A stretch of 19,041 nucleotides of DNA from an uncultured bacterium (GCA_938003875.1 CALKWO010000365.1:1-19041), one strand, 5' to 3'; positions 1 through 7,482 are shown, numbered from the stretch's first letter. Translations and numbers: made by a program. The notes: a model not told the origin generated them from the letters alone.

Positions 1-165
1 ATAGCGGACATTCGTATCGCCCACTTTTGTTTTCGTATGAGACACCAGTCTTGTAAGATATATATTCTCTAATATTGACATCAAAGATTCTCAACATATC
101 AGGATTATACATTTTTGCAACCCCTTCTCTCTGTTAGGGGTAGAACATTATTCGTATTCATGGAA

Positions 166-230
166 TTTCTCCTAGCTATTTTTCTTGCAATAGAGGAGAA
201 AATACCTTAGAATAGAATCATCCTCTATTG
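166..230 (+). promoter_or_regulatory. Two overlapping, mutually exclusive hairpins
   Basis: The segment around AGAGGAGAAA (193-201) can pair in two ways. It pairs upstream as TTTCTCCT (166-173) with AGGAGAAA (194-201), or downstream as CAATAGAGGA (188-197) with TCCTCTATTG (221-230). The two stems share bases, so only one can form at a time. A terminator-like hairpin follows at 266-299. This is the layout of an attenuator or of a small regulatory RNA near a replication gene. The pairing is visible; the role is inferred, and no known riboswitch class was recognised. Bases 1-165 show no gene. Confidence 0.3.
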
Positions 231-265
231 CTTTTAACTGCTGTAGGGTCTATATGAATTTACAT

Positions 266-299
266 AAGCCAGGGAAGATTTGCCGTCGTCACCTGGCTT
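266..299 (+). terminator. Terminator-like hairpin
   Basis: AAGCCAGG (266-273) and CCTGGCTT (292-299) form a perfect 8-bp stem with an 18-base loop, followed by a T-rich run (TTTGTCTATTTTA). The loop is long for a standard intrinsic terminator, so this is a moderate call. It would end a transcript arriving from before the window or from the hairpin region at 166-230. Confidence 0.4.
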
Positions 300-448
300 T
301 GTCTATTTTATAGAAACCAACAGTTCTTAACCACATCTATAATAACAACTATCCCCCACAAAATAAAGAAAAAAATATCAAAGGACAAAATCTGTCGCTT
401 GATCTACATCTCCTTGTTTTTTTTATATAAAATCTGTAGAAAAAGATA

Positions 449-477
449 TTGCACAGTAGAACAATTTTTGTTACACT
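449..477 (+). promoter_or_regulatory. Probable promoter of the 533-1126 gene
   Basis: TTGCAC (449-454) and TACACT (472-477) are separated by 17 bases, a good match to a sigma70-type promoter. The gene start is 56 bases past the -10 box. One AGAACA half-repeat lies in the spacer, and a tandem AATAGAAC array follows straight after the -10. A protein binding these repeats could therefore control this promoter. Confidence 0.45.
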
Positions 478-485
478 GTAAAACA

Positions 486-520
486 AATAGAACAATAGAA
501 CAATAGAACAACAATAGAAC
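486..520 (+). repeat. Tandem AATAGAAC array (leader)
   Basis: Three exact head-to-tail copies of the 8-mer AATAGAAC (486-493, 494-501, 502-509) are followed, after three extra bases, by a fourth (513-520). The array lies between the -10 box and the Shine-Dalgarno sequence of the next gene. More copies lie at 1117-1290 and 2310-2460. Short direct repeats around one gene resemble plasmid iterons or an autoregulation site. Confidence 0.75.
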
Positions 521-532
521 AAAGGAGGTAAT

Positions 533-1126
533 ATGGAAATAGAGGAAATGAGAAAAGCGATCCAAGTGGCTGTTGAAAAGAAAGAGGTATCCATGAGGGA
601 TTTAGGACATCCAGGCACGATAAGGAGGATTATAGATGGTCAGGATGTTAAAGCGGGTACTATACAGAGTGCATATTCTGAACTAAAGGCCAAAAGCCCT
701 GGCAGAATAAAATCTGGTAGAGCTTCATCTTCTGCGCCTAAAGGACTAAAAGAACCTACCACACCAGAGCAAGAACCTATAGAGCAAAATGCGCCTGCCC
801 AATTTGTTTCTATTGAAGAATTTCAATCTTTGAAGAATGAGATAAATTCTTTGCAAGAACAGATTAAAGAACTACAAGCACAACCTTCAAGGCCTCCAAG
901 ACCACAAGTACCATATATACATAAAGACACAGTCCGTGGATTCAGTATTTGTATCTATAGCACATCCACAGAGGGAAATAAATATCATAAGTACTATGCT
1001 ACTAAGAGGATCAAAGGTAAATTGCACAGGATATATCTTGGCAATAGGCCAGAGGATGCAGAGATCAAAATTCAGCAATATTGCACAAAACACAATATTG
1101 AGCTTAAGAAATCGATCGAACAATAG
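533..1126 (+). CDS. Unrecognised 197-aa protein inside an iteron-like array; possible replication or copy-control protein
   Basis: I do not recognise a named family. The start is supported by a strong AAAGGAGG ribosome site (521-528) four bases before ATG and by the promoter at 449-477. Residues 1-60 are charged and mostly helical and could hold a DNA-binding unit. Residues 60-90 are a Ser/Pro-rich linker. Residues 93-117 look like a short coiled coil (IEEFQSLKNEINSLQEQIKE), which suggests a dimer. The C-terminal 75 residues are basic and aromatic (KYHKYYATKRIKGKLHRIYL), like small beta-rich DNA-contacting domains. AATAGAAC repeats sit on both sides, and the stop codon TAG is itself part of a repeat (GAACAATAG). 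The context suggests that it binds these repeats as an initiator or copy-number regulator; this is inference only. Confidence 0.75.
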   Translation: MEIEEMRKAIQVAVEKKEVSMRDLGHPGTIRRIIDGQDVKAGTIQSAYSELKAKSPGRIKSGRASSSAPKGLKEPTTPEQEPIEQNAPAQFVSIEEFQSLKNEINSLQEQIKELQAQPSRPPRPQVPYIHKDTVRGFSICIYSTSTEGNKYHKYYATKRIKGKLHRIYLGNRPEDAEIKIQQYCTKHNIELKKSIEQ

Positions 1127-1290
1127 AACAAGGTAGAACAAATATAGATAAACAATAGAACAAAAAGTAGAACAATAGAAAAAAAATGAACACAATAGAA
1201 TAATTAAAAACAACAGAACAAAATTAGAATAAAATCGAACAATAGAACAAGGGTAGAACAAATATAGAACACAATAGAACATAATCCATC
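1117..1290 (+). repeat. Large AATAGAAC-type repeat array
   Basis: About a dozen exact or one-mismatch copies of (A)ATAGAACA lie here in direct orientation. There is also a higher-order unit: CGAACAATAGAACAAGG followed by GTAGAACAAATATAGA occurs at 1117-1150 and again, slightly changed, at 1236-1270. Related units appear at 2310-2346 and 2432-2460. The first copy includes the end of the upstream coding region. This is typical of plasmid iteron or incompatibility regions. Confidence 0.75.
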
Positions 1291-1420
1291 CATTGGGCAA
1301 TAGGTCAGATGGAGCTTGATTGAACAATAGACTAAGACTGGCAGAAATCCCCGATAAGACCATTTTGGCTATAGACCAAGATGTTTGAAGGTATCTGGTG
1401 CATATTGAACCTAATTCTAC

Positions 1421-1768
1421 TTTGCCAACCTATGGTGGCAAGGCTGGCATATAGGTAAGTTGACTCAGTATAATGATTTGGGACTGAGAAGAAGGGTCAC
1501 TTGCCACCCTTGCCACCGATTCCCTATATTAATAGAAAAAAATGCAAAAGTTTGTTCCTCTCGACATACATACGTGACTCGACATACGTGATTTCACGTA
1601 TGTATGTTCTGCCTTCGTGTATACTAATATAATATATAAGATTTATAGGTTAAAAGGTTGGCAAGGTTGGAATAAAGTAGAGTAGAGACCAATGATCATA
1701 AGGTTTTGAGCGAAAATCACCAAGTCGGAGTAAGGCTGGCGTGATGTTGGCATTTTGCCAACCTATGG
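1421..1768. repeat. TTGCCAACC / CTTGCCACC repeat family
   Basis: TTTGCCAACCTATGG occurs exactly at 1421-1435 and 1754-1768. CTTGCCACC is tandem at 1500-1508 and 1509-1517, with an inverted copy at 1434-1442. TTGGCAAGGTTGG lies at 1658-1670. GTTGGCA (1746-1752) and TGCCAAC (1756-1762) form a 7-bp hairpin with a 3-base loop. The TGGCAAGG core also appears at 15404-15411, before the primase gene. These could be binding sites of one protein in both orientations. Confidence 0.6.
1564..1607. repeat. 14-bp perfect inverted repeat built from ACATACGT units
   Basis: ACATACATACGTGA (1564-1577) is the exact reverse complement of 1594-1607. A third unit, ACATACGTGA (1582-1591), can pair instead with 1594-1603, leaving a 2-base loop. 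The ACATACGT cores start at 1568, 1582 and (inverted) 1596, exactly 14 bases apart. Further ACGTATGT copies lie at 1896-1903 and 1981-1988, with related TATG/CATA tracts at 1868-1880 and 2037-2060. Regular spacing suggests a protein-binding array. Confidence 0.65.
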
Positions 1769-2036
1769 AACGAGTAGAAAAAGTACAAATTGGAACATAC
1801 CTGATCTTTTCGTTGCTATCCGTTCAATGCAAGCTTTATATTTACTGAGTTGCGTCGAGCGCACTGGCATGTATGTATGTCCAAATTTTCATTTTACGTA
1901 TGTCGGGGAAAAATTGATAAAATTGGTCAAATTTTGACCCATGCAAAAGTGAAAATACACATATATTTCCTACGCTAATTACGTATGTATGACGCATGAC
2001 ACACAATTGATTTTTTCCATTTTTGCGACTCACTCA

Positions 2037-2060
2037 CATACATACATACATACATACATA
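2037..2060. repeat. CATA tetranucleotide microsatellite
   Basis: Six perfect tandem copies of CATA. The same tetranucleotide occurs in the ACATACATACG elements at 1564-1607, so the tract may have grown from one of those sites by slippage. Confidence 0.85.
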
Positions 2061-2309
2061 GGATAGTAATGGGTATTTATACAAATAGATTAGACCAATG
2101 GCGTTTGGATGGGATTACATCTTTGTAAGATTCCAAAAAATTCGTATAACAAACAGGGCATTGACGATAAATAAGCGGAAGTGAGGCCATAACCCCTTTG
2201 CTCCTTCGCTATCATGAGTCCCTACATATAGCCAGACAATACTTCTACTATCAGCATCCAGGGCTAACCATATCTACTGCTTATTGTTTTTTCCCCCCGA
2301 CAAAAGAGC

Positions 2310-2460
2310 GATAGAACAATAGAACAAAGTAGAACAAATATAGATAATAGACCAGTAAAAGACCATAATGCCCATATTGGTAAAAAATAAGTAGAAGTGG
2401 ATAAATGCCCTATTCTTACTTGTACTTATAGTAGAACAATAGAACAAAGTAGAACAATAT
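2310..2460 (+). repeat. Two distal copies of the AATAGAAC higher-order unit
   Basis: ATAGAACAATAGAACAAAG followed by TAGAACAA occurs at 2311-2337 and 2433-2457, in the same orientation as the arrays flanking the 533-1126 gene. The copies lie 30-180 bases before the parA palindromes and link the putative replication repeats to the partition operon. Confidence 0.7.
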
Positions 2461-2495
2461 CGTTTTTTTGCTCAATAGATCAAATATCCTATTTG

Positions 2496-2511
2496 GTTCT
2501 AAATTTAGAAC
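2496..2511. promoter_or_regulatory. Palindrome GTTCTAAATTTAGAAC, copy 1
   Basis: A perfect 16-bp palindrome, 87 bases before the parA start. Identical copies lie at 2549-2564 and 4190-4205, and nowhere else that I saw. It is a candidate operator for ParA/ParB autoregulation or the parS site itself. Confidence 0.7.
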
Positions 2512-2548
2512 TTTATTTTTATAGAACATTATGGTAAATAAAAGAGTG

Positions 2549-2564
2549 GTTCTAAATTTAGAAC
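2549..2564. promoter_or_regulatory. Palindrome GTTCTAAATTTAGAAC, copy 2
   Basis: Identical to copy 1, with centres 53 bp apart, about five helical turns, so both could face the same side of the DNA. It ends 33 bases before the parA ATG. The leader that follows (CTTTAAACAAAG, TGAT, ATGA) also follows copy 3. Confidence 0.7.
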
Positions 2565-2597
2565 TCATGTACTTGGTACTTTAAACAAAGGGTGATT

Positions 2598-3338
2598 ATG
2601 AAAATCATTGCTATTGCGAATCAAAAGGGCGGTGTAGCAAAAACTACTTCAGCCATCAATATTGGAGCTGGCTTATTCCTTTTGGGCAAAAAGGTACTCT
2701 TGGTTGATTTAGACCCACAGGCAAATTTGACTTTAAGCTTAGGAATAAAGGGGAAAAAAGATAAAACATCCTATGATCTATTGACTGGTAAAGCTCCATT
2801 TGAAGATGTAAAGATTGATAGAGACGGGCTTCATGTCATTCCGTCAAATACATCTCTGGTAAGGTTGGAAGGTGAATTGGTAGAATCCGTTTTGAAGAAA
2901 GCTCTCCAGCCTGTTCTACATTATGACTATGACTATATAATCATAGATACCCCACCTTCTTTAAACATTTTGACCCTTAATGCTTTTGTGGCAGCCGATG
3001 AAGTTTTCATTACGGTGCAAACTCAGTTTTTAGCTATGCAAGGGCTAGGCGATGTTTTAAAGACCATTGAGGCAGTAAAGCAAAAGTTCAATCCTGGCCT
3101 CAAGATTGGTGGGATTATAGCGACCATTTTTACTCAAAGGAAGAGACTACATCAAGAAGTGCTAGAGGAAATAAAAAGGTGTTTCGGCGATAAGGTTTTT
3201 AAGACCATGATTAGAGATAATATAGCTTTGGCTGAAGCCCCTTCCTATGGGAAGACCATTTTTGAATATCAAAAGAACAGCTATGGGGCAGAGGACTATA
3301 TGAGCCTTTGTAAAGAAATACTAAGGGGAACAAAATGA
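2598..3338 (+). CDS. parA: ParA-family partition ATPase
   Basis: A 246-aa member of the ParA/Soj P-loop ATPase family, which moves plasmid DNA by ATP-dependent, non-specific DNA binding. The deviant Walker A KGGVAKTT (residues 10-17), the DLDPQAN switch region (about 39-45) and Walker B DYIIIDTPP are all intact. There is no long N-terminal HTH extension, so it resembles the short Soj-like type. ATG 2598 is preferred over GTG 2592 because AAGGG (2588-2592) lies five bases before it. The stop overlaps the parB start by four bases (ATGA), which indicates translational coupling. Two 16-bp palindromes precede it and probably carry its regulation. Confidence 0.95.
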   Translation: MKIIAIANQKGGVAKTTSAINIGAGLFLLGKKVLLVDLDPQANLTLSLGIKGKKDKTSYDLLTGKAPFEDVKIDRDGLHVIPSNTSLVRLEGELVESVLKKALQPVLHYDYDYIIIDTPPSLNILTLNAFVAADEVFITVQTQFLAMQGLGDVLKTIEAVKQKFNPGLKIGGIIATIFTQRKRLHQEVLEEIKRCFGDKVFKTMIRDNIALAEAPSYGKTIFEYQKNSYGAEDYMSLCKEILRGTK

Positions 3339-4183
3339 GCGAAAAGAAGAAGAAGAAACTAGGTTCAAATCCATTGGCTGAAATAATGGGTACTATAGAG
3401 TCACCAAAGAATGAGAATGAATCCAAGAATGAGATTGATGGAAAAAAGATAAGGTATATCAATATTGAAGATATAGAACCCGATCCAGATCAGCCTAGAA
3501 AAGATATAGATCATGATAGTGAAGAAATTATGGAACTATCTGAAAGTATCAAGGAACATAGCTTCATACATTTTATCACTGTTAGGGAAATTGAAGGAGG
3601 CAAATATATTATTGTGACAGGCGAACGACGTTTTTGGGCTGCCAAGAAGGCAGGTCTTGAAAAGATTCCAGTAATGATAATATCTACATCAAAAGAGGAC
3701 TGTGCGCTCATCCAATTAGAGGAAAATATTCACAGACAAGATTTGACAGCCATAGAGGAAGCTGAGGCTTATGCTAGATTAGTGACTGAGTTTGAAAAAC
3801 AACAAAAGGATATTGTGCATCTAATCAAGAAGCCCAAAAGTTATGTTTCTCAGATGATGAGCCTTAACAAGCTATCTCCAGAAATCAAAGAAGATGCACG
3901 CAAAACATCAGTTGCAAGAAGAGTACTTTGGGACTTGGCCTCACTTGCTAAAGATGAACAAAAAGTTGTATGGAATAAAATTAAGAAAGAACCTACGATA
4001 ACTGCTTTTGAAAAGGCCAAGCAGAGCCTACAGAAAGAGAAAGTAGCCAAGAATAAAGTTGATGAGGAGGAGCTAGAAAAGGCTATTGAATGGGCTTACA
4101 AAGAGAAAAAGATTTCTGATTATATATCAGTAGGCCATCAGAGAAAACTGATGGAAGATTTTAGCCAAAAAGACGATCAGTGA
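3335..4183 (+). CDS. parB: ParB-family centromere-binding protein
   Basis: A 282-aa ParB/Spo0J-family protein, partner of the ParA encoded just before it. The N-terminal ParB/Srx fold shows DPDQPRKD (about residues 52-59), the nucleotide-contacting GERRFWAAKKAG box and ENIHRQDLTAIEEAEAY. In this family those segments bind CTP and allow clamp loading at parS. A helix-turn-helix region follows (KKPKSYVSQMMSLNKLSPEI), then a lysine- and glutamate-rich C-terminal part, probably for dimerization. The first 40 residues are lysine-rich and likely contact ParA. Its natural target may be the 16-bp palindrome found on both sides of this operon; no standard chromosomal parS was seen. Confidence 0.93.
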   Translation: MSEKKKKKLGSNPLAEIMGTIESPKNENESKNEIDGKKIRYINIEDIEPDPDQPRKDIDHDSEEIMELSESIKEHSFIHFITVREIEGGKYIIVTGERRFWAAKKAGLEKIPVMIISTSKEDCALIQLEENIHRQDLTAIEEAEAYARLVTEFEKQQKDIVHLIKKPKSYVSQMMSLNKLSPEIKEDARKTSVARRVLWDLASLAKDEQKVVWNKIKKEPTITAFEKAKQSLQKEKVAKNKVDEEELEKAIEWAYKEKKISDYISVGHQRKLMEDFSQKDDQ

Positions 4184-4189
4184 ACTTGA

Positions 4190-4205
4190 GTTCTAAATTT
4201 AGAAC
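4190..4205. promoter_or_regulatory. Palindrome GTTCTAAATTTAGAAC, copy 3
   Basis: An exact copy of the two palindromes before parA, placed seven bases after the parB stop. It is followed by ACTTTAAACAAAG, TGAT and ATGA, the same leader pattern as before parA (there 14 bases farther away). It probably controls the kinase gene or acts as a parS site flanking the operon. Confidence 0.7.
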
Positions 4206-4224
4206 TTTAAACAAAGATTGATAT

Positions 4225-4269
4225 ATGAGGCAATATTTGTCTTTTGTTTTTACATTCATAAAATTCTAG
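4225..4269 (+). other. 14-codon leader frame, in frame with the kinase gene
   Basis: ATG 4225 sits where parA's ATG sits in the duplicated leader. It opens 14 codons (MRQYLSFVFTFIKF) closed by TAG at 4267. The frame after TAG is the open kinase frame. The segment may be a short leader peptide, a relic of an older hydrophobic N-terminus cut off by a stop mutation, or a site of stop read-through. It is too short to call as a gene. Confidence 0.3.
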
Positions 4270-4308
4270 TTGAGAAAATTATCTGGCGAATACTTACAAG
4301 GGAAGTAT

Positions 4309-7300
4309 ATGTTGAAAGATCAAAATTATCAAAAGCATGTAGGCTATCGTATTGCTCGTTTTTTTTTAAGAGAGTGCGTCCCATTGGGTGTTGGAAAATT
4401 GATTGATGAAGTGGTTCTAGAAAGCATTTTAGATGTAAAAGACGAACAACAGTCAGCGTTATTGAAGGATATTGAGAAAAGGGTAGATATAATTGTACAA
4501 CAAATACAGAATCAACATATTACAGACAAAGAACTTGAGGTATTGTTGAATAGCAATAAGGATTTTCTTAAAACTAAGAAACAGATTCATGAACAGAAAG
4601 AATGGATTAGTGCTATAGAAAATCAGGTTGCTATCAATCGAAAATTTCTAGAGGAAAGATTGCAGATCGTAGAGGAGACAGTAGAAGACAGTCGTAAATT
4701 GCAATTGGATAAATATTTCCCACATCTCAATCTTAACGATGCGGTTCGCCTTGCCCTTAGTATTCGAGGTTCTATTGAAGAACAGTATCGCTTGGAGAAG
4801 GAGTTGGGACAAGGTGGATTAGCAAAGGTATGGTCGGCGTATAACCTTAAGATCAACAAGAAAGTGGCTTTAAAAGTACTTCATGAGAAAGAAGTTTACT
4901 ATATAAAAACAGTGGAACGTTTTGTATTGGAGGCAGCTTTAGCAGGGGCAATAAAGCATCCTAATATTGTTGAAATTTATAACTTTGGTGGTTTTCTACA
5001 AAAACGGCAATATTTTATTGAGATGGAGTACCTGGAAGGATTGACGCTAAAAGAATGGTGTCTTAAATATCCCTGGAAAGATCATCTCGATACATGGCTT
5101 GATTTGTTGAGTCAGTTGTGTAAAGGATTGAAGGCTATTCATGAGAAACATTTGGTTCATCGTGATCTTAAACCTGGAAATATTATGATTGTGCAGAACA
5201 GTTCTAATCCATGTTTGAAGATACTCGACTTTGGCGCAGTAAAGAATCTTGATGCTGCTTTGTCTTTGACGCAAGGTGATATAGTAGGTACTCCGAAATA
5301 TATGTCTCCAGAACAATTTGATACGACTTGGGCAGCCATTACTCCAGCAAGCGATCTTTATTCTCTTGGGGTAATTTGCTATGAAATATTTACTGGTACT
5401 TTGCCTTTTATCGAAGATGATATAATAGCTCTCCATAAGGCCAAAATGACACTTCCTCTAAATCCGCCCAAAAAAATCAGACCTGATCTTCCAGAATGGC
5501 TTAATAGTTTTATCATACAATTGTTAGAAAAAGAGCCAACAAGGAGGCTACAGAATGTCGCAGAGGTGGCTTATCTTTTGGAAATAAATAGCCCACAAAG
5601 AATGAATCAAAGGGTGCAAATTTTAAAACAAAAAATGATAGATTTGATGAACCAGGATCGCCAGGAGATTATGAAAGCTGGAGAAGATATTATAAATCGC
5701 ATGAAAGCTGATATAGAGCAGCTTAAGAAAGATTTACCTACAATTAGTCCAGAATTTCATAATGCACTATCAGATCAAATTTCCCAAGCCGAGGCTATAG
5801 TCCAAAGTAAAGAAGAGCTACGCGAAGTACCTACTGTTTTGGCTGTCAATATCGCTGGTTGTCCTAATCTATTATGCCAGACTGTGAATGCCTTTGAAGA
5901 GGTAATATGTAAAAAATGTGGAACTAAGTTAAGGATTCCTTGTCCTATCTGTAAACGAGATAACTATTTAAATGAAAATGAATGCCAATATGCTTATCCT
6001 CCTCACATCATATCGTTTGAATATAAAGCAGCATTCCGTGCAATATCTACAGCATCTTTCTGTTGTACATCAAAGCAATACAACAAAGCCTTGTTTTACT
6101 TAGATGAATTATCATCTGATGCTAAACAATGGATTGTTGAAACAAGGAAAAATCTTGAGCTTATGCGACAGAAAGATATAGAAGATCGCAAAAGTTCTAT
6201 CTTGAAAGAATTGCAGAAACGTTTTGAAGAAGAAAAAGAGAAAGAGTATAAGAGACAGGAGGCTGAAAAAGAAATTCAGAGGAAAAAGATTATTATTGAT
6301 ATGGAAGAGCTTTATAAGAAAGAACTTTATGTTAAAGCATTACAACGTTTATTGACTATACAACAAGCACAGCCGTATCTTTGGAATGATGGCATTCAGG
6401 AGCAAAAGATTAAAATTTGCAATGTATTGTGTAGCGATCATATAAAAAAAATAAGAGAACTACTTCAACAGCGTTCTTTTCGAGAGATACATCTAGAACT
6501 TGAAAAAGTTAATAAAGACATCCGTTTAGGGATGGAAGAGATTGAAAAAGAAATAAAAGAAATTGAGGATGAAATAATATCGAAAGAAATAATAATATCA
6601 GAAGATGAAAGTTATAGTGAATCAACATTAGGCATAATTATGACAAAAACTTTTTCTAACGGTGCAAAATATGAGGGGAATTTAAAAAATGGCTTGGCTC
6701 ATGGTTATGGAATTTGTGTTTGGCCTAATGGAGAAAGGTACGAAGGCGAATGGAAGGACGATAAAAGGAGCGGACATGGGATTTATACATTGTCTAATGG
6801 AGATAATTATGAAGGAGAATGGGTGGATGATAAAATGAACGGTAAGATTACTTGTACCTGGTCTGATGGAAGCAAGTATGAAGGAGAATGGTTGGACGAT
6901 TTGTGTCAGGGACAGGGGACTATAATGTTGCCTAATGGAGAAAAGTATCTAGGGGAATTCAAAGAATATTCTCAATCCAAAATGGTTCTTTCTAAAGGAA
7001 CAAAAGTTTTTGCTGATGGTGGAAAATATGATGGAGACTTGATAAACGGCATAGCTAATGGTTATGGAATTTGTGTTTGGCCTGATGGAGAGAGTTATGT
7101 AGGCGAATGGAAGGATGAGAGGATGAGTGGTTATGGGACTATGACTTGGCATAATGGAGACAGGTACGAAGGAGAATGGTTGAATGACAGGAGAAATGGA
7201 CAGGGGACTATGACTTGGCATAATGGAGACAGGTACGAAGGAGAATGGAAGAATAAAAAGAGGCATGGTTATGGGACTATGACTTGGCATAATGGAGATA

Positions 7301-7482
7301 ATTACGTAGGAGAATGGTTGAATGACAGGAGAAGGGGACAGGGGACTATGACTTGGCATAGTGGAGATAATTACGTAGGAGAATGGAAGAGGAACAAACT
7401 TCATGGTCAGGGGACTATGACTTACTCTGATGGCACTGCGGATGTCGGTAGATGGGAAAACGATCTGTATATAGGTAATTGA
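4309..7482 (+). CDS. Ser/Thr protein kinase with cysteine-rich segment and C-terminal MORN repeats
   Basis: A 1057-aa multi-domain protein. Residues 1-150 are helical and charged. A Hanks-type kinase spans about 160-430: GQGGLAKV loop (167-174), ATP lysine K189 in VALKVL, catalytic HRDLKPGN (284-291), DFG (307-309), then GTPKYMSPEQ and SDLYSLGV, all intact, so it should be active. Cysteine pairs at C518/C523, C534/C537 and C545/C548 suggest a zinc ribbon. A long coiled coil (about 610-780) follows. From 785 to the end there are 12 MORN repeats (YEGEW...G.G), which in other proteins bind lipids or build scaffolds. No membrane segment is seen. ATG 4309 has AAGGGA five bases upstream; TTG 4270 has none. 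It lies just after parB and its palindrome. Its role, perhaps defence or signalling, is unknown. Confidence 0.92.
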   Translation: MLKDQNYQKHVGYRIARFFLRECVPLGVGKLIDEVVLESILDVKDEQQSALLKDIEKRVDIIVQQIQNQHITDKELEVLLNSNKDFLKTKKQIHEQKEWISAIENQVAINRKFLEERLQIVEETVEDSRKLQLDKYFPHLNLNDAVRLALSIRGSIEEQYRLEKELGQGGLAKVWSAYNLKINKKVALKVLHEKEVYYIKTVERFVLEAALAGAIKHPNIVEIYNFGGFLQKRQYFIEMEYLEGLTLKEWCLKYPWKDHLDTWLDLLSQLCKGLKAIHEKHLVHRDLKPGNIMIVQNSSNPCLKILDFGAVKNLDAALSLTQGDIVGTPKYMSPEQFDTTWAAITPASDLYSLGVICYEIFTGTLPFIEDDIIALHKAKMTLPLNPPKKIRPDLPEWLNSFIIQLLEKEPTRRLQNVAEVAYLLEINSPQRMNQRVQILKQKMIDLMNQDRQEIMKAGEDIINRMKADIEQLKKDLPTISPEFHNALSDQISQAEAIVQSKEELREVPTVLAVNIAGCPNLLCQTVNAFEEVICKKCGTKLRIPCPICKRDNYLNENECQYAYPPHIISFEYKAAFRAISTASFCCTSKQYNKALFYLDELSSDAKQWIVETRKNLELMRQKDIEDRKSSILKELQKRFEEEKEKEYKRQEAEKEIQRKKIIIDMEELYKKELYVKALQRLLTIQQAQPYLWNDGIQEQKIKICNVLCSDHIKKIRELLQQRSFREIHLELEKVNKDIRLGMEEIEKEIKEIEDEIISKEIIISEDESYSESTLGIIMTKTFSNGAKYEGNLKNGLAHGYGICVWPNGERYEGEWKDDKRSGHGIYTLSNGDNYEGEWVDDKMNGKITCTWSDGSKYEGEWLDDLCQGQGTIMLPNGEKYLGEFKEYSQSKMVLSKGTKVFADGGKYDGDLINGIANGYGICVWPDGESYVGEWKDERMSGYGTMTWHNGDRYEGEWLNDRRNGQGTMTWHNGDRYEGEWKNKKRHGYGTMTWHNGDNYVGEWLNDRRRGQGTMTWHSGDNYVGEWKRNKLHGQGTMTYSDGTADVGRWENDLYIGN
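7135..7431 (+). repeat. 69-bp tandem DNA repeat inside the MORN region
   Basis: GGGACTATGACTTGGCATA recurs, with small changes, at 7135, 7204, 7273, 7342 and (shorter) 7411, exactly 69 bases apart, one MORN unit of 23 residues each. Earlier MORN units (6661-7130) are far more diverged at the DNA level. The last copies are therefore recent duplications and could change in number by recombination. Confidence 0.9.

Larger units (their letters stand above)
1127..2591. other. 1.46-kb non-coding repeat-rich region, candidate replication or incompatibility locus
   Basis: No convincing coding region is seen on either strand. The short open frames here lack ribosome sites and run through repeats. The stretch holds AATAGAAC arrays at both ends, a TTGCCAACC/TGGCAAGG family (1421-1768), an ACATACGT/ACGTATGT family (1564-1988), an AT-rich patch (about 1621-1652), a CATA microsatellite (2037-2060), and two GTTCTAAATTTAGAAC palindromes before parA. 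Several repeat families plus an AT-rich patch next to parAB are what a plasmid origin or centromere region looks like. From 2061 to 2300 I see nothing specific. Confidence 0.5.

Noticed and set aside
484..1290. AATAGAAC array considered as a CRISPR array
   Set aside because: The units are 8 bases, head-to-tail or irregularly spaced, without unique spacers of constant length and without cas genes.
887..1363. Minus-strand 158-aa frame rich in hydrophobic residues
   Set aside because: It is the reverse of the AATAGAAC repeats and of the 533-1126 gene; no ribosome site, low-complexity LFY-rich product.
1755..2033. Two overlapping short frames (plus and minus) in the control region
   Set aside because: Neither has a ribosome site; they run through the ACGTATGT repeat family and start inside a hairpin.
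5047..5436. Minus-strand 129-aa frame in the kinase gene
   Set aside because: Lies wholly over the intact kinase domain and has no recognisable pattern or ribosome site.
6949..7404. Minus-strand 151-aa repetitive frame
   Set aside because: Antisense shadow of the MORN repeats; its periodicity comes from the 69-bp units.
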